A stretch of 7,483 nt of DNA from Capsulimonas sp. (GCA_025963815.1 JAOQAA010000073.1:1-7483), one strand, 5' to 3'; positions 1 through 7,097 are shown, counted from the first letter of the stretch. The notes: a model not told the origin generated them from the sequence alone. Numbers and translations: made by a program.

Positions 1-145
1 CAATGGCGTTTCCGTAATTCCAGGCAGCAACTCTGCTCTGCGCCCAGCGTTATTTGGCGCCGCCGGCGACGCCGTTCGTCTGAAACTGCGCGCTTCTGAT
101 CAATCGACGCGTGAAGTGATTGTGAGGCTGCGCGAGCTGCTTTGA
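1..145 (+). CDS. PDZ-domain protein, C-terminal end only (probable aspartic protease paralogue)
   Basis: The reading frame enters at base 2 and stays open to a TGA at 143-145, giving 47 residues; the start lies outside the window. The peptide begins NGVSVIPG and ends RLKLRAS...VRLRELL. This matches the tail of the next gene, which has NGSPVGE, then GAPGD and RLKLRAA, and ends LTLRELI. The shared elements are the NG after the carboxylate-loop helix, the GA-GD turn, RLKLRA and the final LREL. These are the last strands of a PDZ domain. I infer that the missing part is a two-lobed retropepsin-like protease like its neighbour, making the two genes a tandem duplication. The stop codon lies 26 bp before the preferred start of the next gene, so the two are probably co-transcribed. 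Confidence 0.75.
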   Translation, partial: NGVSVIPGSNSALRPALFGAAGDAVRLKLRASDQSTREVIVRLRELL

Positions 146-158
146 TGGGACTATTTCA

Positions 159-164
159 GAAAGG
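159..164 (+). promoter_or_regulatory. Ribosome binding site for the aspartic protease gene
   Basis: GAAAGG lies 7 bp before ATG172 and supports that start over ATG145, whose nearest purine-rich stretch (GAGG at 124-127) is 17 bp away. It lies after the upstream stop codon, which fits re-initiation or a separate initiation in a two-gene transcript. Confidence 0.5.
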
Positions 165-171
165 CTCGGCG

Positions 172-1380
172 ATGGCGCTCATGACACATTCGGTCCGATG
201 TTTTTCTCTGACCGTTTTGGCGGGGCTGGCCACTCTCTCACCAATTCGTGGGTATGGCAAGCCGTCCGATGAAGTATCGGCCCTGCGGGACGGGAAGACC
301 TTCACGGTCCCCTTCACGCTGTCGCGCGGCCACATCTACGTTTCAGTGCAGGTGAATGGGAAGCCGGCGACGTTCGGCCTGGACAGCGACGCCTACACGG
401 ATGTACTGACGCCCGAGGCGGCGAAGCGTCTTGGATTGGACGTTGCCAAATCCGGCAAATCCACCACGGCGGTCGGAGTGGGGGGCGCGCAGAAATCCTG
501 GATGATCCCGATCAGTTCCCTGACGATTGGCGGCGCCTCCCTGACGAACTCGCAAATCTTCGTGCTCGGCTTGCCGAAATCCGCGAAGCTGGATGGGCTG
601 CTCGGATACCAATTTTTGTGCAATTTTGTCACGTCGATTGATTATCAGGCAAAGACAGTGACCTTCAGCGACAAATCGACTCCGAAGCCGGGCGATGTCG
701 TTCTGGAACTCAAGCCCACGCGCGGTGTTCCGGTCGTGGATATGGACATCGATGGGGTGCGGGGGCATTTTCAAGTGGATACCGGCGATGGCGGATCGAT
801 TGAAATCGTCGCCAGGTTCGCCGAGCGCAACCACTTGGCGGACAAGTACCCGCACCATATCGATCTGGTGACGGGACTTGGGGTGGGGGGCAGCGTTCGC
901 AGCAGCATCGTGCGCCTCAAAACTCTGAAGCTGGGGACGGCGGTTCTGAATAATGTCGCCGGCAATCTCTCCCTGCAAAAGACAGGCGTGTTCGCCGCCG
1001 GCTATTTTGATGGCGTGATCGGCTATGGCATTCTGTCCCGCTTCAAGATGACACTCGATTATCAGGCCGCGCGCGTGATTCTGACCGACGCCGGGATCAA
1101 AAACAAGCCGTTCGATTACAACCGGTCCGGGGTGGGCTTCGATGTCGCCGGAGACCGGCTCCACGTCACCGAAATCATCCCCGGCGGCCCCGGCGAGCAG
1201 GCCGGGGTGATCGTGGGCGATGAGATCGTGGAACTGAACGGATCGCCGGTCGGCGAGACTGAGTTCGACCGCGTGACGGCGGCGGCTCAGGGTGCGCCCG
1301 GCGACAAGATGCGCCTGAAGCTGCGCGCCGCCGACAAAGCCGAGCGCGATGTCACCCTCACGCTGCGCGAGTTGATTTGA
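172..1380 (+). CDS. Secreted two-lobed retropepsin-like aspartic protease with C-terminal PDZ domain
   Basis: A 402-residue exported protein is predicted, probably a periplasmic or surface peptidase. Residues 1-30 form a signal peptide (MALMTHSVR, then a hydrophobic stretch CFSLTVLAGLATL). Lobe 1 has the active-site-like segment GLDSDAYTDVLT at Asp71 and the typical later hydrophobic motif LDGLLGYQFL followed by IDYQAKTVTF. Lobe 2 has VDTGDGGS at Asp203, then FDGVIGYGIL and LDYQAARVIL. This repeated layout is that of Asp_protease_2-type domains. A PDZ domain fills about residues 320-402 (VTEIIPGGPGEQAGV, GDEIVELNG). Lobe 1 reads D-S-D instead of D-T/S-G, so full catalytic competence is uncertain. 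The start at 172 is chosen because GAAAGG-like GAAAGG (159-164) lies 7 bp upstream and it gives a compact signal peptide. ATG145 overlaps the previous stop as TGATG and TTG142 is also open, but neither has a well-spaced ribosome site; ATG181 is a further alternative. The protease fold is fairly sure, the substrate unknown. Confidence 0.85.
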   Translation: MALMTHSVRCFSLTVLAGLATLSPIRGYGKPSDEVSALRDGKTFTVPFTLSRGHIYVSVQVNGKPATFGLDSDAYTDVLTPEAAKRLGLDVAKSGKSTTAVGVGGAQKSWMIPISSLTIGGASLTNSQIFVLGLPKSAKLDGLLGYQFLCNFVTSIDYQAKTVTFSDKSTPKPGDVVLELKPTRGVPVVDMDIDGVRGHFQVDTGDGGSIEIVARFAERNHLADKYPHHIDLVTGLGVGGSVRSSIVRLKTLKLGTAVLNNVAGNLSLQKTGVFAAGYFDGVIGYGILSRFKMTLDYQAARVILTDAGIKNKPFDYNRSGVGFDVAGDRLHVTEIIPGGPGEQAGVIVGDEIVELNGSPVGETEFDRVTAAAQGAPGDKMRLKLRAADKAERDVTLTLRELI

Positions 1381-1406
1381 ACCTACAGATGGCCGCCAGG
1401 CATCCG

Positions 1407-3944
1407 CTATAGCGAAGCATGCTGTTTCAATTCGGCCTTGAGCAGCATGATCTCATCGCTTGTCAGACTGGGTTGCGCACGCCTTAGTATATCGAGAAAG
1501 CACTCTATATCGTCAGTCTGTTTGGGCATGCCGATGTTCTGCCCATCGTGCATGGCGTCGCCAAGCTTTTTGCCTTTGGGGTCCAGCACGGCGTAGAATG
1601 GGATAGTGCCCGGACCGCCATATTGCTTGTAGATGTCCACCCCGCCGGGATTTTCCCACTTTGTGAGATTTCCCTTTTCCCAGATGTCCAGATCCTGGAC
1701 GACAAAGTGCTTCTCCAAAACTTGCTTGACCTTGGGATCCTCCAAATATCGATGCAGCAGGAAGCAGGGGCCGCACCAGGTCGCGTGGAAGACCAGGAAG
1801 ATGCTCTTGCCCTCGCGTGCCGCTTTGATCCGGGCCGCATTGAGGAGCGCATAGGCGCTGCCTCCGTCGCCATGATGGTTTGCGTCGGCGTCATGCAGCG
1901 CGACATAGCGCTTGTCTTCTTCTTCGCGTTCTGCTTGAGATTTGACAGTGATTTCATTGTCGTCACGGCCTCCCGCGATCTGGTCGGACGCCTGACGGTC
2001 TCCCTCGGCCTCAATGACCACTGACATTCTGCGGCGAGGCGTCCCGGTGATATGAAACCGGCCGGCCTTATCAGTGACGGCTCGCGCGCCGCTAACAGCA
2101 ATGATCTGGATCGTGGCGCCCGCTGCGGGATTTCCCTTCCTATCGAGAACCACGCCGCCGACGAAGCTATCAAGTTTATACGTCTTGATCAGAGGAAGAT
2201 CCACCGTTTTGGCTGGCTCCGCCGCGATCATTCCCGTGTATTTTGTCTCATATCCGTCCAGCCTCACCTCCGCGCCGTACTTGGCGTCGGAGAAGTCCGG
2301 CGGGAACGCATAATGGCCGGCGTCGTCCGTTGTCGTGGAAGTGACGTTCCAGCCTCGGTTGTTCTTTGACCATCGTGTCAGCGTGACGCTGATGTGCGCC
2401 ATCGGCTTGCCGTCCTGATCTACGACTTTGCCTTGAAACGCACACAAAGTATCAGGAGCCAGTTTCAGCGTGACCGGTGAGCCGTCTTCGGGCGCGGACG
2501 TAGCCGCTGGCGTCGCCAGGGTCCCGGCGCGCGCAAACAATTCGCTGCTGTCGCCAAGATCGACCGGACCAAAGGTAAACTTACCCTGCGCATCCGTGAT
2601 TTTTTTGGGCGGCGTCAGGTTATTCGCGTGAAGATAAACCTCCGCGCCGGCGATGGGCGCCCCATCTGGACCGACCACCGTTCCCATGACCGCGGCCACG
2701 ACTGGCGGTTTGGGGGCGACGGCTTGAAAGTCCGCCGTCTTCGTTTCTCCTTCGGCGATTTCCACGGACTGCGGATTTGAAGTATCGCCCGTTGCTTGGA
2801 TGTACACGGAGATGTACTGCTTCCCCGCAGGAACACGGACTTTGTAGGCGCCGTCCGCGCCGGTCACAATGTCCACCCCGCCGTTTTCATTGGAGGGATG
2901 CGCCGGCCCTGTGATGGTCACGAACGCGCCAGCGATGGGCGTTCCCTTCACTTTGTCTGTCACATGTCCCGTGATCAGAGCGCCATGGATCAGGCGGAAA
3001 TCAACATCCGAGACGCTTTTGCCGCCGGTGACTATCACGTAGGGATGCGCGACCGCCGTCCAATTCTCCCAATGCACGCCTTGTTTCCCGCCCTCAGGCG
3101 GCCCCGTCATCTCCGTGGAGGTTTCGACATTGTAAGCGCCGGGCGCCAGCCGGGTGAGCGAATATCGTCCCTGGGCGTCCGCCTTCGCATATCCTCTCCC
3201 TGTCCCGCTTCCGATCTCAAAGGCCTGCACGAAGGCTCCGGCGGCCGGCTTGCCGGTATCGCCAAAGTGGACAACGCCCGTCACGGTTCCGCCATGCGTC
3301 AGCGTGATCGTTTGGTCGTCCGTCTGTGCGGTCGCCCCGAGCGTTATCGTCGCTCTCCAATCCAGAGGGGCGAATCGTTCGTCATGCACCTGGATCGACA
3401 TCTTGTTCCCCTGCGGCAGCTTGTCCAGCGTGGCGTATCCCTGAGCATCCGTAACAGCATTCCAGCCATTTCCGAGTCCCTCTTCCCAGTGTCCATGGTT
3501 TCGATCGATCTGGAATGATTCCGGGCTGAAGCGCACATGGGCAGCCGGTTTCCCCTCCTCGTCCACCAGCCGCACCCGGACACGGGTAAACGGCGCGAGC
3601 GCCGTCGACGTATAGTAACGCCCGCCGATCGAGATCCCTTCCGGCGATTTCGCGTACAAAATTATGCCGGACCACCCGCTGTCGATGGAGGGCTGCAGGG
3701 CCGGGGGGATGGCGATGTCGTAGGAGCCGTCCGAGCCAGGTTTCCTCGTTTTCGTGAAAACCGTCTTGTTCGTCTTCTGATCCCACACGAACAAGAACAC
3801 CGTGGCGTCCGTCGCTGGTTTGCCGTCCGGCGTGAGCAATTTACCGATGATATGACCTGGTTTCTCAGGCGCCGACGGCGCGGCGTGGCCAACAGCGGCG
3901 GCTATGAAAAGGAGCGCGGCGGCGCCGACGAGAATGGCTTTCAT
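1407..3944 (-). CDS. Secreted protein with tandem carboxypeptidase-regulatory-like repeats and C-terminal thioredoxin domain (copy 2)
   Basis: This 845-residue protein starts with a clear Sec signal (MKAILVGAAALLFIAAAVGHA), cleaved near residue 21. About seven beta-sandwich repeats of the CarboxypepD_reg type follow, starting near residues 31, 119, 219, 321, 418, 501 and 594. Each is recognised by a G-x-V...D-x-x-GKP-x-AGA-x-V pattern, often followed by T-D-A-Q-G-x-Y/F. A charged linker (QAEREEEDKRYVAL, about 670-683) leads into a thioredoxin-like domain at about 690-845. That domain has W723-C-G-P-C727, the downstream YLEDPKVKQVL helix, DLDIW and the cis-proline segment TIPFYAVLD (Pro782). 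The redox motif is complete, so a disulfide reductase or isomerase role outside the cytoplasm is likely; the partner is unknown. It is a paralogue of the gene at 6956-4440, with the same domain order and near-identical redox core. Its stop lies 26 bp from the convergent protease stop. The beta-sandwich array may be a stalk or binding region (inference). Confidence 0.9.
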   Translation of the reverse strand: MKAILVGAAALLFIAAAVGHAAPSAPEKPGHIIGKLLTPDGKPATDATVFLFVWDQKTNKTVFTKTRKPGSDGSYDIAIPPALQPSIDSGWSGIILYAKSPEGISIGGRYYTSTALAPFTRVRVRLVDEEGKPAAHVRFSPESFQIDRNHGHWEEGLGNGWNAVTDAQGYATLDKLPQGNKMSIQVHDERFAPLDWRATITLGATAQTDDQTITLTHGGTVTGVVHFGDTGKPAAGAFVQAFEIGSGTGRGYAKADAQGRYSLTRLAPGAYNVETSTEMTGPPEGGKQGVHWENWTAVAHPYVIVTGGKSVSDVDFRLIHGALITGHVTDKVKGTPIAGAFVTITGPAHPSNENGGVDIVTGADGAYKVRVPAGKQYISVYIQATGDTSNPQSVEIAEGETKTADFQAVAPKPPVVAAVMGTVVGPDGAPIAGAEVYLHANNLTPPKKITDAQGKFTFGPVDLGDSSELFARAGTLATPAATSAPEDGSPVTLKLAPDTLCAFQGKVVDQDGKPMAHISVTLTRWSKNNRGWNVTSTTTDDAGHYAFPPDFSDAKYGAEVRLDGYETKYTGMIAAEPAKTVDLPLIKTYKLDSFVGGVVLDRKGNPAAGATIQIIAVSGARAVTDKAGRFHITGTPRRRMSVVIEAEGDRQASDQIAGGRDDNEITVKSQAEREEEDKRYVALHDADANHHGDGGSAYALLNAARIKAAREGKSIFLVFHATWCGPCFLLHRYLEDPKVKQVLEKHFVVQDLDIWEKGNLTKWENPGGVDIYKQYGGPGTIPFYAVLDPKGKKLGDAMHDGQNIGMPKQTDDIECFLDILRRAQPSLTSDEIMLLKAELKQHASL

Positions 3945-3949
3945 GGGGA

Positions 3950-3953
3950 CTCC
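3950..3953 (-). promoter_or_regulatory. Ribosome binding site of the 845-aa thioredoxin-repeat gene
   Basis: On the minus strand GGAG lies 5 bp before ATG (3944-3942). The surrounding GACCGGAG-x-CCC-x-ATGAAAGC is shared with the paralogue at 6956, so the duplication included the translation start region. Confidence 0.65.
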
Positions 3954-3983
3954 GGTCAGAGGATATTAGGACCGTGCGATAAA

Positions 3984-3996
3984 CGTGATCGTCACG
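3984..3996 (-). terminator. Weak hairpin downstream of the DUF6157 gene
   Basis: CGTGA-TCG-TCACG forms a perfect 5-bp stem with a 3-base loop. Read on the minus strand it begins 10 bases after the DUF6157 stop codon and is followed by TTTAT. The stem is short and the T tract poor, so this may be an attenuating or partial terminator before the next gene, or chance. An AT-rich minus-strand TAATAT (3968-3963) just after it could be a -10 element for the 845-aa gene, but no matching -35 is evident. Confidence 0.2.
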
Positions 3997-4006
3997 AAGA
4001 ACAAGT

Positions 4007-4429
4007 TTACCTGACGCGCTTGCTTCGCATGGCGAACGTCTGCTGAAGATCGGCGTCCTTGGCAAAACGCCGATACTCCGGACTCTCGATCGGAACAAGC
4101 CCGACCTTCCCCTCGGCGTTGAAATGGATCCCCCAGCCGTACGTCTTCGCCAGCGACGACGCCCGGAGGCAAGCGTGGGGCTTGGAGTAAAACTCCGCCC
4201 AGAGCGCTTCCCGTCGTGTGGTCAGTTCTTCCGAGGGAATGCCTTTATGTCGAACGTAGACTTCGAATAATAATTCTTCCTGCGTATAGACGTACGGCTG
4301 CGCCGACAGCATCTCATACTCAAGGGCGGGAATCGTTTTCTTTTCGCCCTTGATGGTCGGAGCGCTCGCCGTTTCGGCGGCGCTGTCGGGAGCGACTTGA
4401 ATGAACGTCTGGTAGTAGTTGATATTCAT
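4007..4429 (-). CDS. DUF6157 family protein
   Basis: A 140-residue protein with no signal peptide or membrane segment, so presumably cytoplasmic. I recognise the DUF6157 pattern: N-terminal MNINYYQTFIQVAPDS, then P-x-IKGEKKT, YEMLSAQPYVYT, EELLFEVYVRHKGI, a W-x-EFYSKPHACLRASSL block and the signature K-x-YGWGIHFNAEGKVGL at about 95-111, ending SPEYRRFAKD and AMRSKR. Length and motif order fit a full-length member. The family has no established function as far as I know. The start at MNINYY (4429) is preferred over an upstream in-frame start at 4453, because family members begin this way and the longer form would overlap the preceding gene. It begins 11 bp after the 838-aa gene's stop on the same strand, suggesting co-transcription, yet no Shine-Dalgarno is visible (ACACCATACCC precedes the ATG), so translational coupling is possible. 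It is unlike its exported neighbours. Confidence 0.85.
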   Translation of the reverse strand: MNINYYQTFIQVAPDSAAETASAPTIKGEKKTIPALEYEMLSAQPYVYTQEELLFEVYVRHKGIPSEELTTRREALWAEFYSKPHACLRASSLAKTYGWGIHFNAEGKVGLVPIESPEYRRFAKDADLQQTFAMRSKRVR

Positions 4430-4439
4430 GGGTATGGTG

Positions 4440-6956
4440 TTACAGCGACGCATGCCGCTTCAATTCGTCCTTGAGCAGCGCGACTTCGGTGTTTGTCAGC
4501 TTGGGCTGGGCCATCTTGAGCGTGTCCAGGAAGAACTGCACGTCGCCCGTCTGTGTGGGCATCCCCATATTCTCGCCATTGTGCAGGGAGTCGCCGAGCT
4601 TCTTGCCACCGCCGTCCATCACGACATAGAACGGAACGCTGTTCGGGCCGCCGTATTGCTTGTAAATATCCGTCCCACCCGGGTTTTCCCACTCCTTCTT
4701 TTTGTCGCCTTCTTCCCAAATGTCCAGATCCTGAACGACGAAATGCTTGTCCAGCACTTGCTTGACCTTGGGATCTTCCAGGTAACGGTGCAGCATAAAG
4801 CAGGGGCCGCACCAGGAGGCGTGGAAGACGAGCAGGACGCTTTTGCCGTCTTTTGCGGCGTTGTCCTGGGCGGCTTTGAGGAGCGCGTGGGCGTCGCCGC
4901 CGTCGCCGTGGTTCTTTGTGTCGGCGTCGCGCAGTGCGACGAAACGCTTTCCTTCCTCTTCTTGTTCGGCTCGCGACTTCACCCTAATTGTATTGTCGCT
5001 GCTTCCCGAGGTGATTTGGATCGACGCCTGACGATCTTCGGGAGCTTCGACCCCCACCACCGTTTTGTCGCGTGGAACTCCCGTGAGACGGAACCGGCCG
5101 TTTTTGTCCGTGGAGACTTCCAGTCCTGGAATATCATAGGCGCGGACCTTGGCTCCCGCGACGGGTTTTCCCTTGGGGTCGAGCACGACGCCACCGGCGA
5201 AGCTGTCGGCTTTCATGAGTCTGAGAACGGGGACATCGAGCGTCTTGCCTGCGGTGGCGGGCGTCTGCTCCGAATATTTGCTGGCGTAGCCCTTCATATC
5301 CGCGCGGACGCTATATTCGACATCGCTGTATGTGGGCGCGAAGGCGTAACGCCCATTCGCGTCGGTCGTCACCGTGTCGATATCGGAGCCGCCGTTTTGT
5401 TTTGTCCAGCGGATCAGCGCCACCTTGACGCCAGTGAGCGGTTTGCCGCTCCCATCCTTGACATCGCCCTGAAAGACGCAGAAGGCGTTGGGAGCAAGTT
5501 TCAGAGTGACGGCTGCATCATCGCTGGGCGGCGCCGCGGCTGTGAGCGTCCCGAGTTTTCCCGACCGGGCGAACAGTCGGGCGTCGTCTCCGAAGACATT
5601 GGGGTCGAAGGCGAAGTTCCCCTGCGCGTCCGTGATCTTTTGGGGATATCCGCTGTATGCGTCCAGAAGGTATACCTCGGTGCCCGCAAGCGGCGCGCCG
5701 TCCTGTCCAACAACCGTCCCATGGATCACACGCTGGGCCTTGGGAGGCTTGATCTTCCAATCGAGCGTCTTGGTTTCCCCGTCGGCGACGGTGATGGATT
5801 GCGGGGGAACATAGTCAGAGGCGCCATGGCTGAAGATCGAAACACGCTGCGCTCCGGCGGGGACGCGGAGGGAGTACACCCCCTCGGCGTTTGTCGAGGT
5901 ATATCCAGAGCCGCGTGAACTCGCGGGATGCGCAGGTCCCGTCACTCTGACATTGACGCTTTCCACCGGTTTGCCGGTGACCGGATCCATGATGCGTCCA
6001 GTGATGACGGCGCCATGGATCAGCATAAAGTTCATCCCGGCGATCTGTTTCTTAGCGGCGATGGCGACGCCGGCGTGCGCGGTCGCAGTCCAATCGACGG
6101 TCTGCGCGGGCAGGCTGGGGCGATACTCCACTTCCAGATCGTAAGCACCAGGATGAAGCCGTTTGATCGAGTAGCGTCCATCCTTGTCGGTTACGCCCGT
6201 TCCCGCAGATCCGGCGTCGCCGACCTCCATCGCATCGACGGCGATTCCTGCGGCGGGCTGATGTGTTGACTCGTAGAACACAGCGCCGCTCACGGAGCCG
6301 CCGTGCTCCAGATGAAGGATCTGGTCTTTGGTCTTCGCGGCTGCGGCCAAATTGATGCTGTTCTTCCAGTCCGGCTGCGCAAACTGTGGATCGTCCACCT
6401 GAAGGAGCGTGATGTACCCCTGCGGAAGACCGGTCAGCGTGGCGTATCCCTGCGCGTCCGTCTCCACATTCCAAAGACTGGCGATGGACTTGTCCCATGG
6501 AGAATAAGTGTGCGATTGCTGAACCTCCAGCAGAAAATATTGTGGAGAGAGCGAGGCGTGCGCGACCGGCAAGCCCTTCTCGTCGACTGCCCGGACGCGT
6601 ACGCTTGTTTTGGCGTGCAGCTTCACCGAGGCGGCGTCGCTGACAGGGACGACGGCGACGCCGTTCGCCGAGGAGATGTACAGCGCGCCGTAGGGACGGC
6701 CCATCGCATTGGGCAGAGGCGGAAACACGAATGCGCCGCTGGTGTCCGTCTGCGTTTTCTGTACGATGCTGGAGATTCCCGGAGCAATATTGGTCATCCC
6801 ATATATGACAGTCGCGCCTGCGGCGGGCTTTCCGTCCGGCGTCAGCACGACGCCTTTCAGCTCTGTTTGTTTCGCTGGATCCTCGGGCGCGCAGTGAACG
6901 GGAGCGGCGATCGCAGCAAACATGGCGGCGGCTGCGCCGGCGAATAGGGCTTTCAT
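4440..6956 (-). CDS. Secreted protein with tandem carboxypeptidase-regulatory-like repeats and C-terminal thioredoxin domain (copy 1)
   Basis: This 838-residue protein has a signal peptide (MKALFAGAAAAMFAAIAAPVHCA), probably cut near residues 20-23. The Cys at 22 lies in PVHC, which is not a convincing lipobox. Beta-sandwich repeats begin near residues 33, 118, 220, 316, 410, 493 and 586, each with the GKP-x-AGA-x-V type of turn and T-D-A-x-G-x-Y/F strands. A charged linker at about 660-675 precedes the thioredoxin-like domain, with W715-C-G-P-C719, the YLEDPKVKQVL helix, DLDIWEEG and the cis-proline segment SVPFYVVMD (Pro775). Apart from the redox pair the mature protein has a single Cys (493), matched by Cys501 in the paralogue. 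A thiol-disulfide role in the envelope or outside the cell is inferred from the intact motif; the substrate is unknown. The first gene of the minus-strand block, it probably reads on into the DUF6157 gene. Confidence 0.9.
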   Translation of the reverse strand: MKALFAGAAAAMFAAIAAPVHCAPEDPAKQTELKGVVLTPDGKPAAGATVIYGMTNIAPGISSIVQKTQTDTSGAFVFPPLPNAMGRPYGALYISSANGVAVVPVSDAASVKLHAKTSVRVRAVDEKGLPVAHASLSPQYFLLEVQQSHTYSPWDKSIASLWNVETDAQGYATLTGLPQGYITLLQVDDPQFAQPDWKNSINLAAAAKTKDQILHLEHGGSVSGAVFYESTHQPAAGIAVDAMEVGDAGSAGTGVTDKDGRYSIKRLHPGAYDLEVEYRPSLPAQTVDWTATAHAGVAIAAKKQIAGMNFMLIHGAVITGRIMDPVTGKPVESVNVRVTGPAHPASSRGSGYTSTNAEGVYSLRVPAGAQRVSIFSHGASDYVPPQSITVADGETKTLDWKIKPPKAQRVIHGTVVGQDGAPLAGTEVYLLDAYSGYPQKITDAQGNFAFDPNVFGDDARLFARSGKLGTLTAAAPPSDDAAVTLKLAPNAFCVFQGDVKDGSGKPLTGVKVALIRWTKQNGGSDIDTVTTDANGRYAFAPTYSDVEYSVRADMKGYASKYSEQTPATAGKTLDVPVLRLMKADSFAGGVVLDPKGKPVAGAKVRAYDIPGLEVSTDKNGRFRLTGVPRDKTVVGVEAPEDRQASIQITSGSSDNTIRVKSRAEQEEEGKRFVALRDADTKNHGDGGDAHALLKAAQDNAAKDGKSVLLVFHASWCGPCFMLHRYLEDPKVKQVLDKHFVVQDLDIWEEGDKKKEWENPGGTDIYKQYGGPNSVPFYVVMDGGGKKLGDSLHNGENMGMPTQTGDVQFFLDTLKMAQPKLTNTEVALLKDELKRHASL

Positions 6957-6960
6957 AGGG

Positions 6961-6965
6961 CCTCC
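6961..6965 (-). promoter_or_regulatory. Ribosome binding site of the 838-aa thioredoxin-repeat gene
   Basis: On the minus strand GGAGG lies 4 bp before the ATG (6956-6954). It sits within a GACCGGAGG context that matches the start region of the paralogue at 3944. Confidence 0.65.
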
Positions 6966-7097
6966 GGTCGGATGGGCGTTAAGATCGTATGATGTTTTGA
7001 AGTTCTTCGATTCATAACGGATTTCCTACCAGGTTCGTTTCACGTCTTTTGAAAATCCCACGCAGGACACGGCGCCTCCCTTCCCGAATACTTGCGC
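6966..7097. promoter_or_regulatory. Divergent intergenic region, presumed promoters for both flanking genes
   Basis: The thioredoxin-repeat block and the glucosidase gene are transcribed away from each other, so this stretch must hold the start signals of both unless the glucosidase is read from elsewhere. It is more AT-rich than its surroundings between about 6980 and 7060. A minus-strand TACGAT (about 6984-6989) and a plus-strand TTGAAA (7049-7054) are hexamer-like, but neither has a well-spaced partner. I see no clear operator or riboswitch. Confidence 0.35.

Noticed and set aside
343..1164. A 273-codon open frame on the - strand
   Set aside because: It is antisense to the aspartic protease, rich in His, Arg and Gly with no domain-like pattern; a shadow of the protease codons.
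1390..1398. TGGCCGCCA inverted repeat in the convergent junction as a terminator
   Set aside because: The arms are 4 bp with a single-base centre, too tight to form a hairpin, and no T tract follows on either strand.
2796..3518. A 240-codon open frame on the + strand
   Set aside because: Antisense to the repeat region of the 845-aa gene, with low-complexity Arg/Gly-rich translation and no motif.
4419..5918. A 499-codon open frame on the + strand
   Set aside because: It lies wholly antisense to the 838-aa gene, whose domains, signal peptide and ribosome site are convincing. The translation has no recognisable motif, and long antisense frames are expected in GC-rich genes.
6888..6893. Possible lipoprotein signal around Cys22 of the 838-aa protein
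   Set aside because: PVHC lacks the small residues and Leu expected of a lipobox, and the paralogue has GHAA instead of a Cys here, so ordinary signal-peptidase cleavage is more likely.
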